NCBI GenBank assembly: GCA_017622495.1
Contig: JAGAQY010000058.1
Coordinates: 1 to 57,911 of the forward strand
Origin: Bacteroidaceae bacterium
GTDB lineage: Bacteria > Bacteroidota > Bacteroidia > Bacteroidales > Bacteroidaceae
Direction of reading: 5' to 3'
DNA: 57,911 nt
Made by a program: the position numbers and the translations under genes. Of this stretch, positions 28,095 through 37,928 are shown piece by piece; within the stretch, counting starts at the first letter, position 1; each line of letters opens with the position of its first letter. The notes below the pieces were generated by a model that worked only from the letters and a program-made list of their open reading frames with translations, was not told the DNA's origin and searched no databases.

Positions 28095-28196
28095 CTTGCA
28101 CTAATTTTAGTATTCGCTTTGCGAACACAGAAATTAGGCTGCGGCTCGGAAAATCGCAAGTAAACTTGCATTTTCGCTCGCCTTGCACTAATTTTG
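28095..28196 (+). repeat. Family A hairpin repeat upstream of folP
   Basis: CTTGCACTAATTTTAG, hairpin CTAATTT (28101-28107)/AAATTAG (28131-28137) around TTCGC/GCGAA, GGCTGCGGCTCGG, then CTCGCCTTGCACTAATTTTG. Same layout as the repeats at 664-945 with different but complementary arms. Confidence 0.75.
28166..28196 (+). promoter_or_regulatory. Promoter of folP
   Basis: TTG (28166-28168), 20-bp spacer, TAATTTTG (28189-28196); the ATG is only 9 nt further on, so the leader is very short. Confidence 0.75.
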
Positions 28197-28205
28197 TAGA
28201 TTGAT

Positions 28206-29042
28206 ATGAATATACTACGCACTATACCCTATACGCTGAACATTGGCGGACAGCTGCTCTCGCTGGAGTGGCCGCTCGTGATGGGCATACTGAATGCCAC
28301 CACGGAGTCGTTCTACGAAGCCTCGCAGATGCATACGGCCGATGCCGTGGCCGAGCGTGCCCTGACGATGCTGCACGAGGGCGCCTCGATAATTGATGTG
28401 GGAGGCTGCTCCACCAAGCCCGGGCTTGCTCCCGTGAGCGAGGAGGAGGAGATGCGCCGTCTCGGCATGGCCCTCGCGGCCATACGCACGGTGGCTCCCG
28501 AAGCCATCCTCTCGGTCGACACCTTCCGTGCCTCCATTGCCGAGCGTTGCGTGAGGGAGTTTGGCGTACAGATGATCAACGACGTGTCGGGCGGCGAGGC
28601 CGACGAGCGGATGTTTGCCACCGTGGCCGACCTGCAAGTGCCCTATGTGCTCACCTGCAACAAGGGCCGTTGGACGGAACTGATGTACGACCTTGCCGAG
28701 CGCATCAACCGCCTGCACCTCATGGGCGTGAACGACGTGATCGTAGACCCCGGCTTCGGGTTTGGCAAGACACTCGACGACAACTATCGTCTCATGGTAC
28801 ACCTCGAGGAGTTGCATCTGCTGGAGTGCCCGCTGCTGGTAGGCGTGTCGCGCAAGTCGATGATATACAAGCACCTCGACATCACCCCCACCGAAGCCCT
28901 CAACGGCACTACCGCCCTGCACACCGTAGCGCTGATGAAGGGTGCACATATCCTCCGCGTACACGACGTGAAGGCAGCCCGCGAAGCCATACTGATTACA
29001 GAAAAGCTAAAGGACTCATCCGTGAAGTCCCATAATTCATAA
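28206..29042 (+). CDS. folP: Dihydropteroate synthase
   Basis: Condenses 6-hydroxymethyl-7,8-dihydropterin pyrophosphate with p-aminobenzoate in folate synthesis. 278 residues forming a TIM barrel with the signatures VMGILNATTESFYE (about 24-37), IIDVGGCSTKPG (about 61-72; usual text ...GGESTRPG), INDVSGG (about 125-131), DPGFGFGKT (about 181-189) and LVGVSRKS (about 213-220). The TKPG substitution for TRPG is a mild variant. The next gene is cdaA, the usual Bacteroidales neighbour. Confidence 0.95.
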   Translation: MNILRTIPYTLNIGGQLLSLEWPLVMGILNATTESFYEASQMHTADAVAERALTMLHEGASIIDVGGCSTKPGLAPVSEEEEMRRLGMALAAIRTVAPEAILSVDTFRASIAERCVREFGVQMINDVSGGEADERMFATVADLQVPYVLTCNKGRWTELMYDLAERINRLHLMGVNDVIVDPGFGFGKTLDDNYRLMVHLEELHLLECPLLVGVSRKSMIYKHLDITPTEALNGTTALHTVALMKGAHILRVHDVKAAREAILITEKLKDSSVKSHNS

Positions 29043-29067
29043 CTCATAATTCATAATTGAAAGCCCC

Positions 29068-29832
29068 ATGTTACTTGGATTCGGAATAAAAGACCTCATA
29101 GACATCCTGTTGGTAGCACTCATGCTATTCTATTTTTACAAGTTGATGAAAGAATCCGGTTCACTCAACCTCTTCATCGGCATCCTTATCATCCTTGTAA
29201 TATGGGTATTGGTGTCGCAGATTTTCCAAATGCGATTGCTCGGGAGCATATTGGACACGCTGACCAGTGTGGGCGCATTGGCCCTCATCATCCTTTTCCA
29301 GGATGAGATTCGTCGATTCCTCCGCGAAGTAGGCTCACGACAACGCGTACACCGATTTGTAGACTTCTTCACCGGCAAGAAAGAGAACAAAATAGACCAC
29401 ACCGAGCTCATGCCCATCGTGATGGCCTGCATGAACATGTCGAAACGTAAGGAGGGAGCATTGATAGTCATCGAGCAAGGCGACAAACTGGGCGAAATAA
29501 TCAAGACGGGCGAGACCGTTGACGCCAACATCAACCAACTGCTCATCGAGAACATCTTCTTCAAGAACAGTCCCCTGCACGATGGTGCCATGATCATCTG
29601 CCAGAAACGCATTGCCGCCGCAGGCTGCCTATTGCCCGTATCGCACAGCATGGACATACCCAAGTCGCTCGGGCTGCGCCATCGTGCCGCCTTAGGCATA
29701 TCCCAGGAGACCGACGCCTTTGCCATCGTCGTATCAGAAGAGACCGGGGCCATCACTGTAGCGCATCGCGGCACCCTGCACCGCTGGCTCACCGCCGAAC
29801 AACTCGAGAAACTGCTCTTCGAACTCGAATAA
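29068..29832 (+). CDS. cdaA: Membrane diadenylate cyclase
   Basis: Makes cyclic di-AMP from two ATP. 254 residues: hydrophobic segments in the first ~80 residues (LIDILLVALMLFYFYKLM, LFIGILIILVIWVLVS, GALALIILFQ), then a DisA_N/DAC domain with the catalytic DGA (PLHDGAMII, about 169-177) and RHR (LGLRHRAALGIS, about 201-212) motifs. Start ATG at 29068 lies 25 nt after folP, over a small AATTCATAATT repeat; folP-cdaA is probably one transcript. c-di-AMP typically governs osmolyte/K+ balance and envelope homeostasis. Confidence 0.95.
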   Translation: MLLGFGIKDLIDILLVALMLFYFYKLMKESGSLNLFIGILIILVIWVLVSQIFQMRLLGSILDTLTSVGALALIILFQDEIRRFLREVGSRQRVHRFVDFFTGKKENKIDHTELMPIVMACMNMSKRKEGALIVIEQGDKLGEIIKTGETVDANINQLLIENIFFKNSPLHDGAMIICQKRIAAAGCLLPVSHSMDIPKSLGLRHRAALGISQETDAFAIVVSEETGAITVAHRGTLHRWLTAEQLEKLLFELE

Positions 29833-29890
29833 CTGACAAACTGACACGCCCTCTGTCACGCCGTCACCCGCATGGCGTATTGCCACGAGC

Positions 29891-29917
29891 ACAAACAATC
29901 GTGGCATGCTCTTCGTT
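29891..29917. promoter_or_regulatory. Inverted repeat in the groES upstream region
   Basis: TGCCACGA (about 29881-29888) and TCGTGGCA (about 29899-29906) are inverted repeats separated by 10 bp, about 125 bp before groES; nearby CTGACA/TGTCA words cluster at 29833-29865. This is a plausible heat-shock control site but not a CIRCE element (TTAGCACTC-N9-GAGTGCTAA). Confidence 0.35.
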
Positions 29918-30030
29918 ATCTATACTATGGCGACATTGCTATAATCAGAGTTTTCAGAACTCCCCCGAGTCTTCTGAGTCCTCCGAAAAAAACAATAAAC
30001 GAACAATAACCATAAAACAAAAGAACCAAA

Positions 30031-30303
30031 ATGAACATCAAACCATTAGCTGACCGTGTGCTCGTAGTACCCGCACCGGCCGAAGAGAAGACCATCGGCG
30101 GCATCATCATCCCCGACACCGCCAAGGAGAAACCCCTCAAGGGCGAAGTAGTAGCCGTAGGCAACGGCACCAAAGACGAGGAGATGGTAGTAAAGGTAGG
30201 CGACACCGTACTCTACGGCAAGTATGCAGGCACCGAGCTCGAGCTCGAAGGCAACAAGTACCTCATCATGCGCCAAAGCGATATCCTCGCAATCGTAGGT
30301 TAA
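30031..30303 (+). CDS. groES: Co-chaperonin GroES
   Basis: 90 residues, usual size. [20 protein letters not shown], then [15 protein letters not shown] (mobile loop, about 21-35), GEVVAVGNG and [14 protein letters not shown] are all diagnostic. Caps the GroEL ring during ATP-driven folding. First of the two-gene chaperonin operon; groEL begins 73 bp later. Confidence 0.98.
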   Translation: MNIKPLADRVLVVPAPAEEKTIGGIIIPDTAKEKPLKGEVVAVGNGTKDEEMVVKVGDTVLYGKYAGTELELEGNKYLIMRQSDILAIVG

Positions 30304-30309
30304 TAATCT

Positions 30310-30356
30310 CCTAGGAAATCCTAGGCAGTCTTAGAGAATCCTAGGCAATCCTAAAA
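30310..30356. repeat. Decamer tandem repeat between groES and groEL, five units
   Basis: CCTAGGAAAT, CCTAGGCAGT, CTTAGAGAAT, CCTAGGCAAT, CCTAAAAAAC follow with a 10-bp period in the groES-groEL spacer; related to the repeat at 24832-24893. Confidence 0.75.
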
Positions 30357-30370
30357 AACTAAAATAATAA

Positions 30371-32008
<1,638 letters not shown>

Positions 32009-32031
32009 TCATCAATGCCAATATATTGGAT

Positions 32032-32066
32032 AAAAAGCCGGCAGGGGTCAATCCTACCGGCTTTTT
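32032..32066 (+). terminator. Intrinsic terminator of groESL
   Basis: AAAAAGCCGGCAGG pairs with CCTACCGGCTTTTT (one mismatch), followed by a T run, 24 nt after the groEL stop. Confidence 0.92.
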
Positions 32067-32120
32067 CATTTCCTATTAGGCCCCATAAACAGCCCAACAT
32101 GCACTTTATTACTGGAATAT

Positions 32121-32151
32121 TTGGTCATTTGCAAAGTTTGTATTACATTTG
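32121..32151 (+). promoter_or_regulatory. Promoter of the GH105 gene
   Basis: TTG (32121-32123), 20-bp spacer, TACATTTG (32144-32151). Transcription would start near 32158, so the ATG at 32149 cannot be the start and the one at 32188 is used. Confidence 0.75.
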
Positions 32152-32187
32152 CAAATAAACATCCACACAAACACATTTAATACAAAC

Positions 32188-33306
32188 ATGAAGAAAACAT
32201 CCATTCTTTTCGCATTAGCAACGCTAATGATGAGTTGCAATCCATCAAATTCGGCCAAGGAAGAGGTGCTGGGCATCATCGACAAAGTGAACACCTACTG
32301 GCAAGCCAACAACAAGCCCGAGACACGCCCCTTCTGGGACAACGCTGCATACCATACTGGAAACATGGAGGTATACTTCCTCACCAAGAATGAGGAGCAG
32401 CTTGCATATACAAAACGTTGGGCAGAGCACAACAAATACTGGGGTGCTACCAACACAAACAAGGAAGAATGGCGGTACTCATACGGAGAACGCCCCGAAT
32501 ATGTACTCTTCGGCGACTGGCAAATCTGTTTCCAAACCTATGCCGACCTCTACAACCTGGAGCCCGACACCATAAAGATAGCCCGCGCACGCGAGGTGAT
32601 GGAATACCAGATGAGCACACCGCAAAACGACTATTGGTGGTGGGCCGACGGACTTTACATGGTAATGCCCGTAATGACCAAGATGTACAACATCACAGGC
32701 AACCAGCTGTATCTGGACAAGCTGTACGAGTACTTCAAGTATGCACAAAGCATCATGTATGACGAAGAGACAGGCCTCTTCTACCGCGACGCCAAGTACG
32801 TATACCCCCAACACACATCCAACAACGGAGGAAAAGACTTCTGGGCACGTGGCGACGGATGGGTACTGGCAGGTTTTGCCAAAGTGCTGAAAGACCTTCC
32901 TAAAGACAATGCACATCGCGACGAGTACATACAGATCTACACCAAGATGGCCGAAGCCGTAAAGAACTGCCAGCAGCCTGAGGGTTACTGGACGCGCAGC
33001 ATGCTCGACAAGGAACATGCCCCCGGCCCCGAGACCAGCGGTACAGCATTCTTCACCTATGGACTCTTGTGGGGTATCAACAACGGTTTCCTCAGCAAAG
33101 AGGAGTATTGGCCCACTGTAGAGAGCGCATGGAACTACCTCACTACGGTAGCATTGCAACCCGACGGACGTGTAGGTTACGTACAGCCTATCGGAGAACG
33201 TGCTATCCCCGGACAAGTTGTTGACACCAACTCTACAGCCAACTTTGGCGTAGGAGCGTTCCTCCTTGCAGCATGCGAGATGGTACGTTACATCGACAAT
33301 AACTAA
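32188..33306 (+). CDS. Secreted GH105 unsaturated rhamnogalacturonyl/glucuronyl hydrolase, lipoprotein
   Basis: 372 residues from the ATG at 32188; the start is fixed by the promoter and by a lipoprotein signal peptide (MKKTSILFALATLMMSC, lipobox MMSC). The (alpha/alpha)6 barrel is recognisable from NYWWWADGLYMVMPVM, GGKDFWARGDGWVLAGF (catalytic Asp in ARGDGW), PGPETSGTAFFTYGLLWG and the C-terminal NFGVGAFLLAACEM. GH105 enzymes remove the unsaturated uronic acid left by polysaccharide lyases on pectin or related glycans, here probably in the periplasm. GH16 follows after a terminator. Confidence 0.88.
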   Translation: MKKTSILFALATLMMSCNPSNSAKEEVLGIIDKVNTYWQANNKPETRPFWDNAAYHTGNMEVYFLTKNEEQLAYTKRWAEHNKYWGATNTNKEEWRYSYGERPEYVLFGDWQICFQTYADLYNLEPDTIKIARAREVMEYQMSTPQNDYWWWADGLYMVMPVMTKMYNITGNQLYLDKLYEYFKYAQSIMYDEETGLFYRDAKYVYPQHTSNNGGKDFWARGDGWVLAGFAKVLKDLPKDNAHRDEYIQIYTKMAEAVKNCQQPEGYWTRSMLDKEHAPGPETSGTAFFTYGLLWGINNGFLSKEEYWPTVESAWNYLTTVALQPDGRVGYVQPIGERAIPGQVVDTNSTANFGVGAFLLAACEMVRYIDNN

Positions 33307-33377
33307 TCTGTACAATACAGAGCACCTATCGGACATAACGTTATCCGATAACACCTATTAAATAATTTCAAGATACA

Positions 33378-33410
33378 GACACGGGGTTAGGCATTGGCCA
33401 ATCCCGTGTC
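33378..33410 (+). terminator. Terminator between the GH105 and GH16 genes
   Basis: GACACGGG pairs with CCCGTGTC, with further pairing inside (TTGGCC), followed by TTATTT. A smaller hairpin TATCGGA/TCCGATA precedes it. Confidence 0.75.
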
Positions 33411-33432
33411 TTATTTCAACAAGCATCGCATT

Positions 33433-34311
33433 ATGAGACACCCTATCGCCTTATTCGTATTCCTCAGCATCGTATCAACCAGTTTTGCACAAGGAAACCG
33501 CACACTCGTATGGAGCGACGAGTTCAATACCGAAGGTCCACTCAACGAAGCCGACTGGAACTATGAGAAAGGATTTGTGCGCAACTACGAACTGCAATGG
33601 TATCAGCCCGACAATGCCATTTGCCGCGACGGATGCCTCATCATCACCGCACGCCACGAGCAGGTGAAGAACCCCAACTATGTAAAGTTTGACAACACCC
33701 AACAGGAAGGCCGTCCACGCCGTCGCCGCCCAGATTGGCGCCAACAACGCGAATATGCCGAATACACCTCGGCATCGGTCAACACACGCGGTAAGCACGA
33801 ATTCCTTTTCGGCACACTCGAAGTACGCGCACGCATTCCCGTAGCCGAAGGCTCATGGCCTGCCATATGGACACTCGGCACACAATGGCACTGGCCTTCT
33901 TGTGGCGAGATTGACGTGATGGAGTACTACCGTATCGACGATGTGCCCCATATCCTTGCCAATGCAGCATGGGGTAACGACCATAACCAAGCCGTATGGA
34001 ACTCTAAAGCAATCCCATTCGCTCACTTTACCGATAAGGGCCCCGACTGGGCAGAGAAGTTTCATATATGGCGCATGGAATGGCAGCCCGAATACTTGCG
34101 CATCTATCTTGACGACGAGCTGCTCAACGATATAGATCTTACAAAAACCATCAACGGCACCTACGGCGAGGGCAAGAACCCCTTCCACACACCACAATAC
34201 TTCTTGCTCAACCTGGCAATTGGAGGACAACATGGCGGAGAGCCCAATCCCGAGAAATACCCATTGCGCTACGAGATTGACTACATCCGTTTCTATCAGG
34301 ATAAGCCATAA
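33433..34311 (+). CDS. Secreted GH16 endo-beta-glucanase/laminarinase-like enzyme
   Basis: 292 residues from ATG 33433, chosen because a clean signal peptide (MRHPIALFVFLSIVSTSFAQ) begins there. The catalytic motif GEIDVMEYY (E-x-D-x-x-E; about 159-167) and the preceding SWPAIWTLG plus FHIWRMEWQPEYLRIYLDD are standard GH16. It should cut beta-1,3 or mixed beta-glucans or a related galactan; specificity cannot be read. A basic stretch RPRRRRPDWRQQRE (about 96-109) is unusual for the family and may be a loop. It runs head-on into the NhaC gene with a single base between stop codons. Confidence 0.9.
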   Translation: MRHPIALFVFLSIVSTSFAQGNRTLVWSDEFNTEGPLNEADWNYEKGFVRNYELQWYQPDNAICRDGCLIITARHEQVKNPNYVKFDNTQQEGRPRRRRPDWRQQREYAEYTSASVNTRGKHEFLFGTLEVRARIPVAEGSWPAIWTLGTQWHWPSCGEIDVMEYYRIDDVPHILANAAWGNDHNQAVWNSKAIPFAHFTDKGPDWAEKFHIWRMEWQPEYLRIYLDDELLNDIDLTKTINGTYGEGKNPFHTPQYFLLNLAIGGQHGGEPNPEKYPLRYEIDYIRFYQDKP

Positions 34312-34312
34312 G

Positions 34313-35755
34313 CTATACTCCCTTCTTACGCACAATCTTATACCCAGTCCAAGCCACCAGGATACTCATCAGCGGGCTGATGAGATTGAAGAAACAATAA
34401 GGCAGATAGGTTAGCGTGGCTACACCAAGGATGGTGGCCTGTGTCATGCCACAAGTGTTCCAGGGTACAAGTACCGAGGTCACGGTCACCGCATCTTCGG
34501 TAGTTCGGCTCAACAGACGACTCTCATAACCACTCCTCTTGTAGATATCCTTAAATATATTGCTGGTAAGGATAATAGAGATGTATTGGTCGGCCGTTGC
34601 AATATTGAAGAAAAGACCCGAACCGACAGTAGAAGCCACCATCCCCACTCTATGGCGAGTGAAGCGCACAAACAAGCGGGTAATACTATCAAGCATACCA
34701 CCCGCCGTCATAGCTCCACCGAAACACATGGCACAAATGATCAGCCAGATGGTATCCATCATGCCTGCCATACCGCGAGTGGCTATCAGCTCATTCACCT
34801 CTGCAGCACCCGCATCGAGATTTGTACCCCCAAAAAGCATTACAAAAGCGCCCTCAACCATTCCCAACAATCCTTCACCGCCAGAAATTTCGGCAAGCAG
34901 GCGGGGCTGAAACACAAATGCTGCAACCACCGCAAGCATCGTCGACACAAACAAGGTAATAATGGAGGGAACACGGCGCGCAATAAGCACACCCGTGATA
35001 ACAGGTACCAAAAGCAGCCATGGAGTAATCTCGAATTTGGCACCAAGCGACTCGGTAAACAAAGCGATGTGCGATGTATCAGAAGTTTCATGAGACAAAC
35101 CTGCCACGCCAAATATAATAAGCGCCAGAATCATGGAAGGCACTGTAGTGTACATCAAGTAATGGATGTGTGTGAAGAGTGGAGTGCCTGTCGTAGACGA
35201 GGCGAGTACAGTAGTATCGGAAAGCGGAGACACCTTATCGCCAAAGTAAGCTCCAGAGATGATCGCGCCAGCAATCCACCCCTCACTGAATCCCTGAGCC
35301 TTGCCGATACCCATAAGAGCTATACCGATAGTGGCAATGGTAGTCCACGAACTACCTGTCATCACAGAAACGAGGGCACAAATAATACAAGTACAGAGCA
35401 GGAAGAAATCGGGATGTATCACCTGAATACCGTAATAGATGAGCGTGGGCACCACCCCACTTACAATCCATGCACCCGACAAAGCCCCTATGATGAGCAG
35501 TATGATGATAGCAGTACCCACACCGGTAATGTTGCGCACCATGGCCTCCTCAAACTCGCCCCACGACTTGCGCAATACCCCCATGCCTATCAATACGCAA
35601 ACACCAGAGGCCATCAAAAGGCAAACCTGACTCCCCCCACCTAAAGCATCACTCCCAAAAAGATAAATGGAAAGCGCTAATAGTACTATAAGAAAAACTA
35701 ATGGAACGAAGGCGAGCCATACGGAGGGTATTCTATGCGGTATATTGTCTTGCAT
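34313..35755 (-). CDS. NhaC-family Na+/H+ antiporter
   Basis: 480 residues, about eleven to twelve hydrophobic segments. SWTTIATIGIALMGIGKAQGF, AIISGAYFGDKVSPLSDTTV (about 175-194) and the repeat-like late segment with NTCGMTQATILGV are typical of NhaC. It exchanges Na+ for H+ (or malate/lactate in some relatives) across the inner membrane. Its promoter, TTG-N19-TATCTTTG at 35799-35770, is the end of the first family B repeat. Confidence 0.88.
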   Translation of the reverse strand: MQDNIPHRIPSVWLAFVPLVFLIVLLALSIYLFGSDALGGGSQVCLLMASGVCVLIGMGVLRKSWGEFEEAMVRNITGVGTAIIILLIIGALSGAWIVSGVVPTLIYYGIQVIHPDFFLLCTCIICALVSVMTGSSWTTIATIGIALMGIGKAQGFSEGWIAGAIISGAYFGDKVSPLSDTTVLASSTTGTPLFTHIHYLMYTTVPSMILALIIFGVAGLSHETSDTSHIALFTESLGAKFEITPWLLLVPVITGVLIARRVPSIITLFVSTMLAVVAAFVFQPRLLAEISGGEGLLGMVEGAFVMLFGGTNLDAGAAEVNELIATRGMAGMMDTIWLIICAMCFGGAMTAGGMLDSITRLFVRFTRHRVGMVASTVGSGLFFNIATADQYISIILTSNIFKDIYKRSGYESRLLSRTTEDAVTVTSVLVPWNTCGMTQATILGVATLTYLPYCFFNLISPLMSILVAWTGYKIVRKKGV

Positions 35756-35769
35756 GCTGTTTTTGCTTG

Positions 35770-35799
35770 CAAAGATACAATAAACGAGCGAATAAACAA
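35770..35799 (-). promoter_or_regulatory. Promoter of the NhaC gene inside a repeat
   Basis: Minus strand: TTG (35799-35797), 19-bp spacer, TATCTTTG (35777-35770), then 14 nt to the ATG. Confidence 0.75.
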
Positions 35800-35995
35800 T
35801 CTCTTGACAGAGAAAGCTTGCTTACTCGCGTCGAGAGATAGATTTATTCTCAGCGAGTGCAAGTATCTTCTGTGACGCAGTCACTAAAGATACAATAAAC
35901 GAACGAATAAACAATCTCTTGACAGAGAAAGCTTGCTTACTCGCGTCGAGAGATAGATTTATTCTCAGCGAGTGCAAGTATCTTCTTGGCGCAGC
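35770..35995. repeat. Family B structured repeat, two tandem copies (115-bp period)
   Basis: Copies begin with AAAGATACAATAAACGA at 35771 and 35886 and end with CGAGTGCAAGTATCTTCT. Inside, ATCTCTTGAC pairs with GTCGAGAGAT and AATAAA with TTTATT. The two copies are almost identical; three diverged copies with different but paired arms are at 57283-57556. Confidence 0.85.
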
Positions 35996-36060
35996 CATTA
36001 AGATATAACAAAACGAGCAAAGAGAGTCACGCCTAACGACAAAAAAACAAACAGTTTATT

Positions 36061-36090
36061 TTGTTCTCCTCCCGGCTTGTTGTAACTTTG
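36061..36090 (+). promoter_or_regulatory. Promoter of queA
   Basis: TTG (36061-36063), 19-bp spacer, TAACTTTG (36083-36090). The ATG is 4 nt further, so the message is probably leaderless or nearly so. Confidence 0.75.
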
Positions 36091-36094
36091 TAGC

Positions 36095-37318
36095 ATGAAC
36101 GAACAGACACGACATATCGCTATTGATGAGTTTGACTATCCGCTGCCCGATGAGCGCATAGCCAAGTTCCCTCTTGCCGAGCGCGATAGCTCCAAGCTGC
36201 TGCTCTATCGGAGCGGCGAAGTGAGCGAAGACACCTTCTCTTCGCTTCCCGAACATCTGCCATCGGGAGCACTCATGGTGTTCAACAATACCCGAGTGAT
36301 ACAGGCACGCCTCCATTTCCGCAAGGAAACGGGAGCGCTCATCGAGGTCTTCTGCCTTGAGCCCTTGGCACCGAACGAGTATGTGCAGATGTTTGCACAA
36401 ACCGAGCGTTGCAGCTGGCTCTGCCTCGTGGGCAACCTCAAGAAATGGAAAGAGGGCGTGCTGAGCCGCGAGATTACGGTGCGCGAGCACACACTGACGC
36501 TCACCGCCACACGTGGCGAGGCCGTGGGCACGGGACACCGCATCACCTTTGCCTGGGACGACGCTACGGTGACCTTCGCCGAGGTGCTCGAGGCCGTGGG
36601 CGAACTGCCCATTCCTCCCTATCTGAACAGAAAGACTGAGGAGAGCGACAAGCAAACCTATCAGACGGTGTACTCGAAGATAAAAGGTTCGGTGGCGGCA
36701 CCTACCGCCGGGCTCCACTTTACCGAACGGGTGCTACAAACTATCGATGCCAAGGGCATAGAGCGCGAAGAGGTGACGCTGCACGTAGGCGCAGGCACCT
36801 TCAAGCCTGTGAAAAGTGCCGAGATTGGCGACCACGAGATGCACTCGGAGTATATCGTGGTGGAGCGCAGCACGATAGAGAAGCTCATAGCACACCATGG
36901 CGAGGCCATTGCCGTGGGCACCACCTCGGTACGCACGCTCGAGAGCCTATATTATATAGGAGTACTCATCGGTCGTTGCCCCGATGCTACGGAGGAGCAA
37001 CTGCGCGTTACCCAGTGGATGCCCTATGAGGAGGACAACAACCGCCTCACCACCCTGGAGGCACTGCAGCACATCCTCGCCTATCTCGACCGTCACGAAT
37101 TGCCAGCCTTGCACACCAATACGCAGATCATGATTGCGCCGGGCTACACATTCCACATCGTGCGGCGCATTGTCACCAACTTCCATCAGCCCAAGAGCAC
37201 GCTGCTGCTGCTCGTATCGGCTTTTGTGAAGGGCGATTGGCGCAAGATTTACGACTACGCCCTTGCTCATGACTTCCGTTTCCTGAGCTATGGCGACAGT
37301 TCATTGCTCGTTCCTTAA
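36095..37318 (+). CDS. queA: S-adenosylmethionine:tRNA ribosyltransferase-isomerase
   Basis: Transfers and isomerises the ribosyl group of SAM onto preQ1-tRNA to make epoxyqueuosine. 407 residues (slightly longer than the usual ~350). FDYPLPDERIAKFPLAERDSS (about 11-31), VFNNTRVIQARL (about 66-77), AAPTAGLHFTERVL (about 201-214), HVGAGTFKPV and AVGTTSVRTLES (about 271-282) are diagnostic; NFHQPKSTLLLLVSAFVKG is near the C-terminus. No alternative in-frame ATG lies near the N-terminus. Confidence 0.96.
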   Translation: MNEQTRHIAIDEFDYPLPDERIAKFPLAERDSSKLLLYRSGEVSEDTFSSLPEHLPSGALMVFNNTRVIQARLHFRKETGALIEVFCLEPLAPNEYVQMFAQTERCSWLCLVGNLKKWKEGVLSREITVREHTLTLTATRGEAVGTGHRITFAWDDATVTFAEVLEAVGELPIPPYLNRKTEESDKQTYQTVYSKIKGSVAAPTAGLHFTERVLQTIDAKGIEREEVTLHVGAGTFKPVKSAEIGDHEMHSEYIVVERSTIEKLIAHHGEAIAVGTTSVRTLESLYYIGVLIGRCPDATEEQLRVTQWMPYEEDNNRLTTLEALQHILAYLDRHELPALHTNTQIMIAPGYTFHIVRRIVTNFHQPKSTLLLLVSAFVKGDWRKIYDYALAHDFRFLSYGDSSLLVP

Positions 37319-37363
37319 TTTTAGTAAGAGCAGACACCGCCTGCTCAAAGAAAACAGTAAGCA

Positions 37364-37870
37364 ATGCAAGACAATAACCAAGAACTCTTCCCCCTCGTCG
37401 ACGAGGAAGGCCGTGTAATCGGCAAGGCCACCCGAGGCGAGTGCCACGACGGCAGCAAGCCGTTGCATCCCGTGGTACATCTGCATGTGTTTGACGCCGA
37501 GGGGCGCCTCTACCTTCAGCAACGCCCCCTGTGGAAGGATATTCAGCCCGGCAAGTGGGATACGGCCGTAGGCGGTCACGTGGATTACGGCGAGGAAATT
37601 GCCGATGCACTGCGCCGCGAAGTGCGCGAAGAATTGGGCATCGAGGACTTCATACCCGAGTTTCTGCTGCGCTACGTCTTTGAGTCGGAGCGTGAACGGG
37701 AATTGGTACACGTATATAAAACGGCATATGAAGGCGAAATTCGCCCCAGCGCAGAGCTCGACGGTGGACGCTTCTGGACACTCGGTGAGATACGTGATGC
37801 CATAGGCAAGGGCGTGCTCACACCCAACTTTGAACAGGAAATTAAACGAATTCTGAATTCTAAATTCTGA
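37364..37870 (+). CDS. NUDIX hydrolase
   Basis: 168 residues. The Nudix box GGHVDYGEEIADALRREVRE followed by ELGI (about 72-95) matches GX5EX7REUXEEXGU. The opening ELFPLVDEEGRVIGKATRGECH and HPVVHLHVFD resemble isopentenyl-diphosphate-isomerase-like Nudix proteins of Bacteroidetes; substrate unknown. The last codons and stop fall within an AATTCTGAATTC-rich intergenic repeat, so the C-terminus (ILNSKF) may have been altered by repeat invasion. Confidence 0.9.
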   Translation: MQDNNQELFPLVDEEGRVIGKATRGECHDGSKPLHPVVHLHVFDAEGRLYLQQRPLWKDIQPGKWDTAVGGHVDYGEEIADALRREVREELGIEDFIPEFLLRYVFESERERELVHVYKTAYEGEIRPSAELDGGRFWTLGEIRDAIGKGVLTPNFEQEIKRILNSKF

Positions 37871-37928
37871 ATTCTGTTGAAGTAAAATCGATTTATAATT
37901 CATAATTCAAAATTCAGAATTCAATAAT

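Larger units (their letters stand above)
27597..28205. other. Divergent intergenic region murF/folP with nested palindromes
   Basis: No gene. It contains a leftward -7 box for murF (27707-27714), a pair of 32-bp inverted repeats, a 47-nt perfect palindrome between them, and two family A repeat copies ending in the folP promoter. Confidence 0.75.
35756..36094. other. Intergenic region dominated by a tandem structured repeat
   Basis: Holds two family B repeats, the leftward NhaC promoter and the rightward queA promoter (36061-36090). No coding sequence was seen. Confidence 0.75.

Noticed and set aside
29899..29915. Sigma-54 promoter for groES (TGGCATG...)
   Set aside because: TGGCATGCTCTTCGT matches the -24 half but the -12 TTGC element is not present, so the evidence is too weak.
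34586..35644. Long plus-strand frame (352 codons) opposite the NhaC gene
   Set aside because: Its product is rich in His, Thr and Arg with no domain, while the opposite strand encodes a clear membrane antiporter.
35770..35995. Tandem 115-bp repeat as a CRISPR or IS end
   Set aside because: Only two copies, each an internally paired hairpin, and no transposase reading frame nearby.
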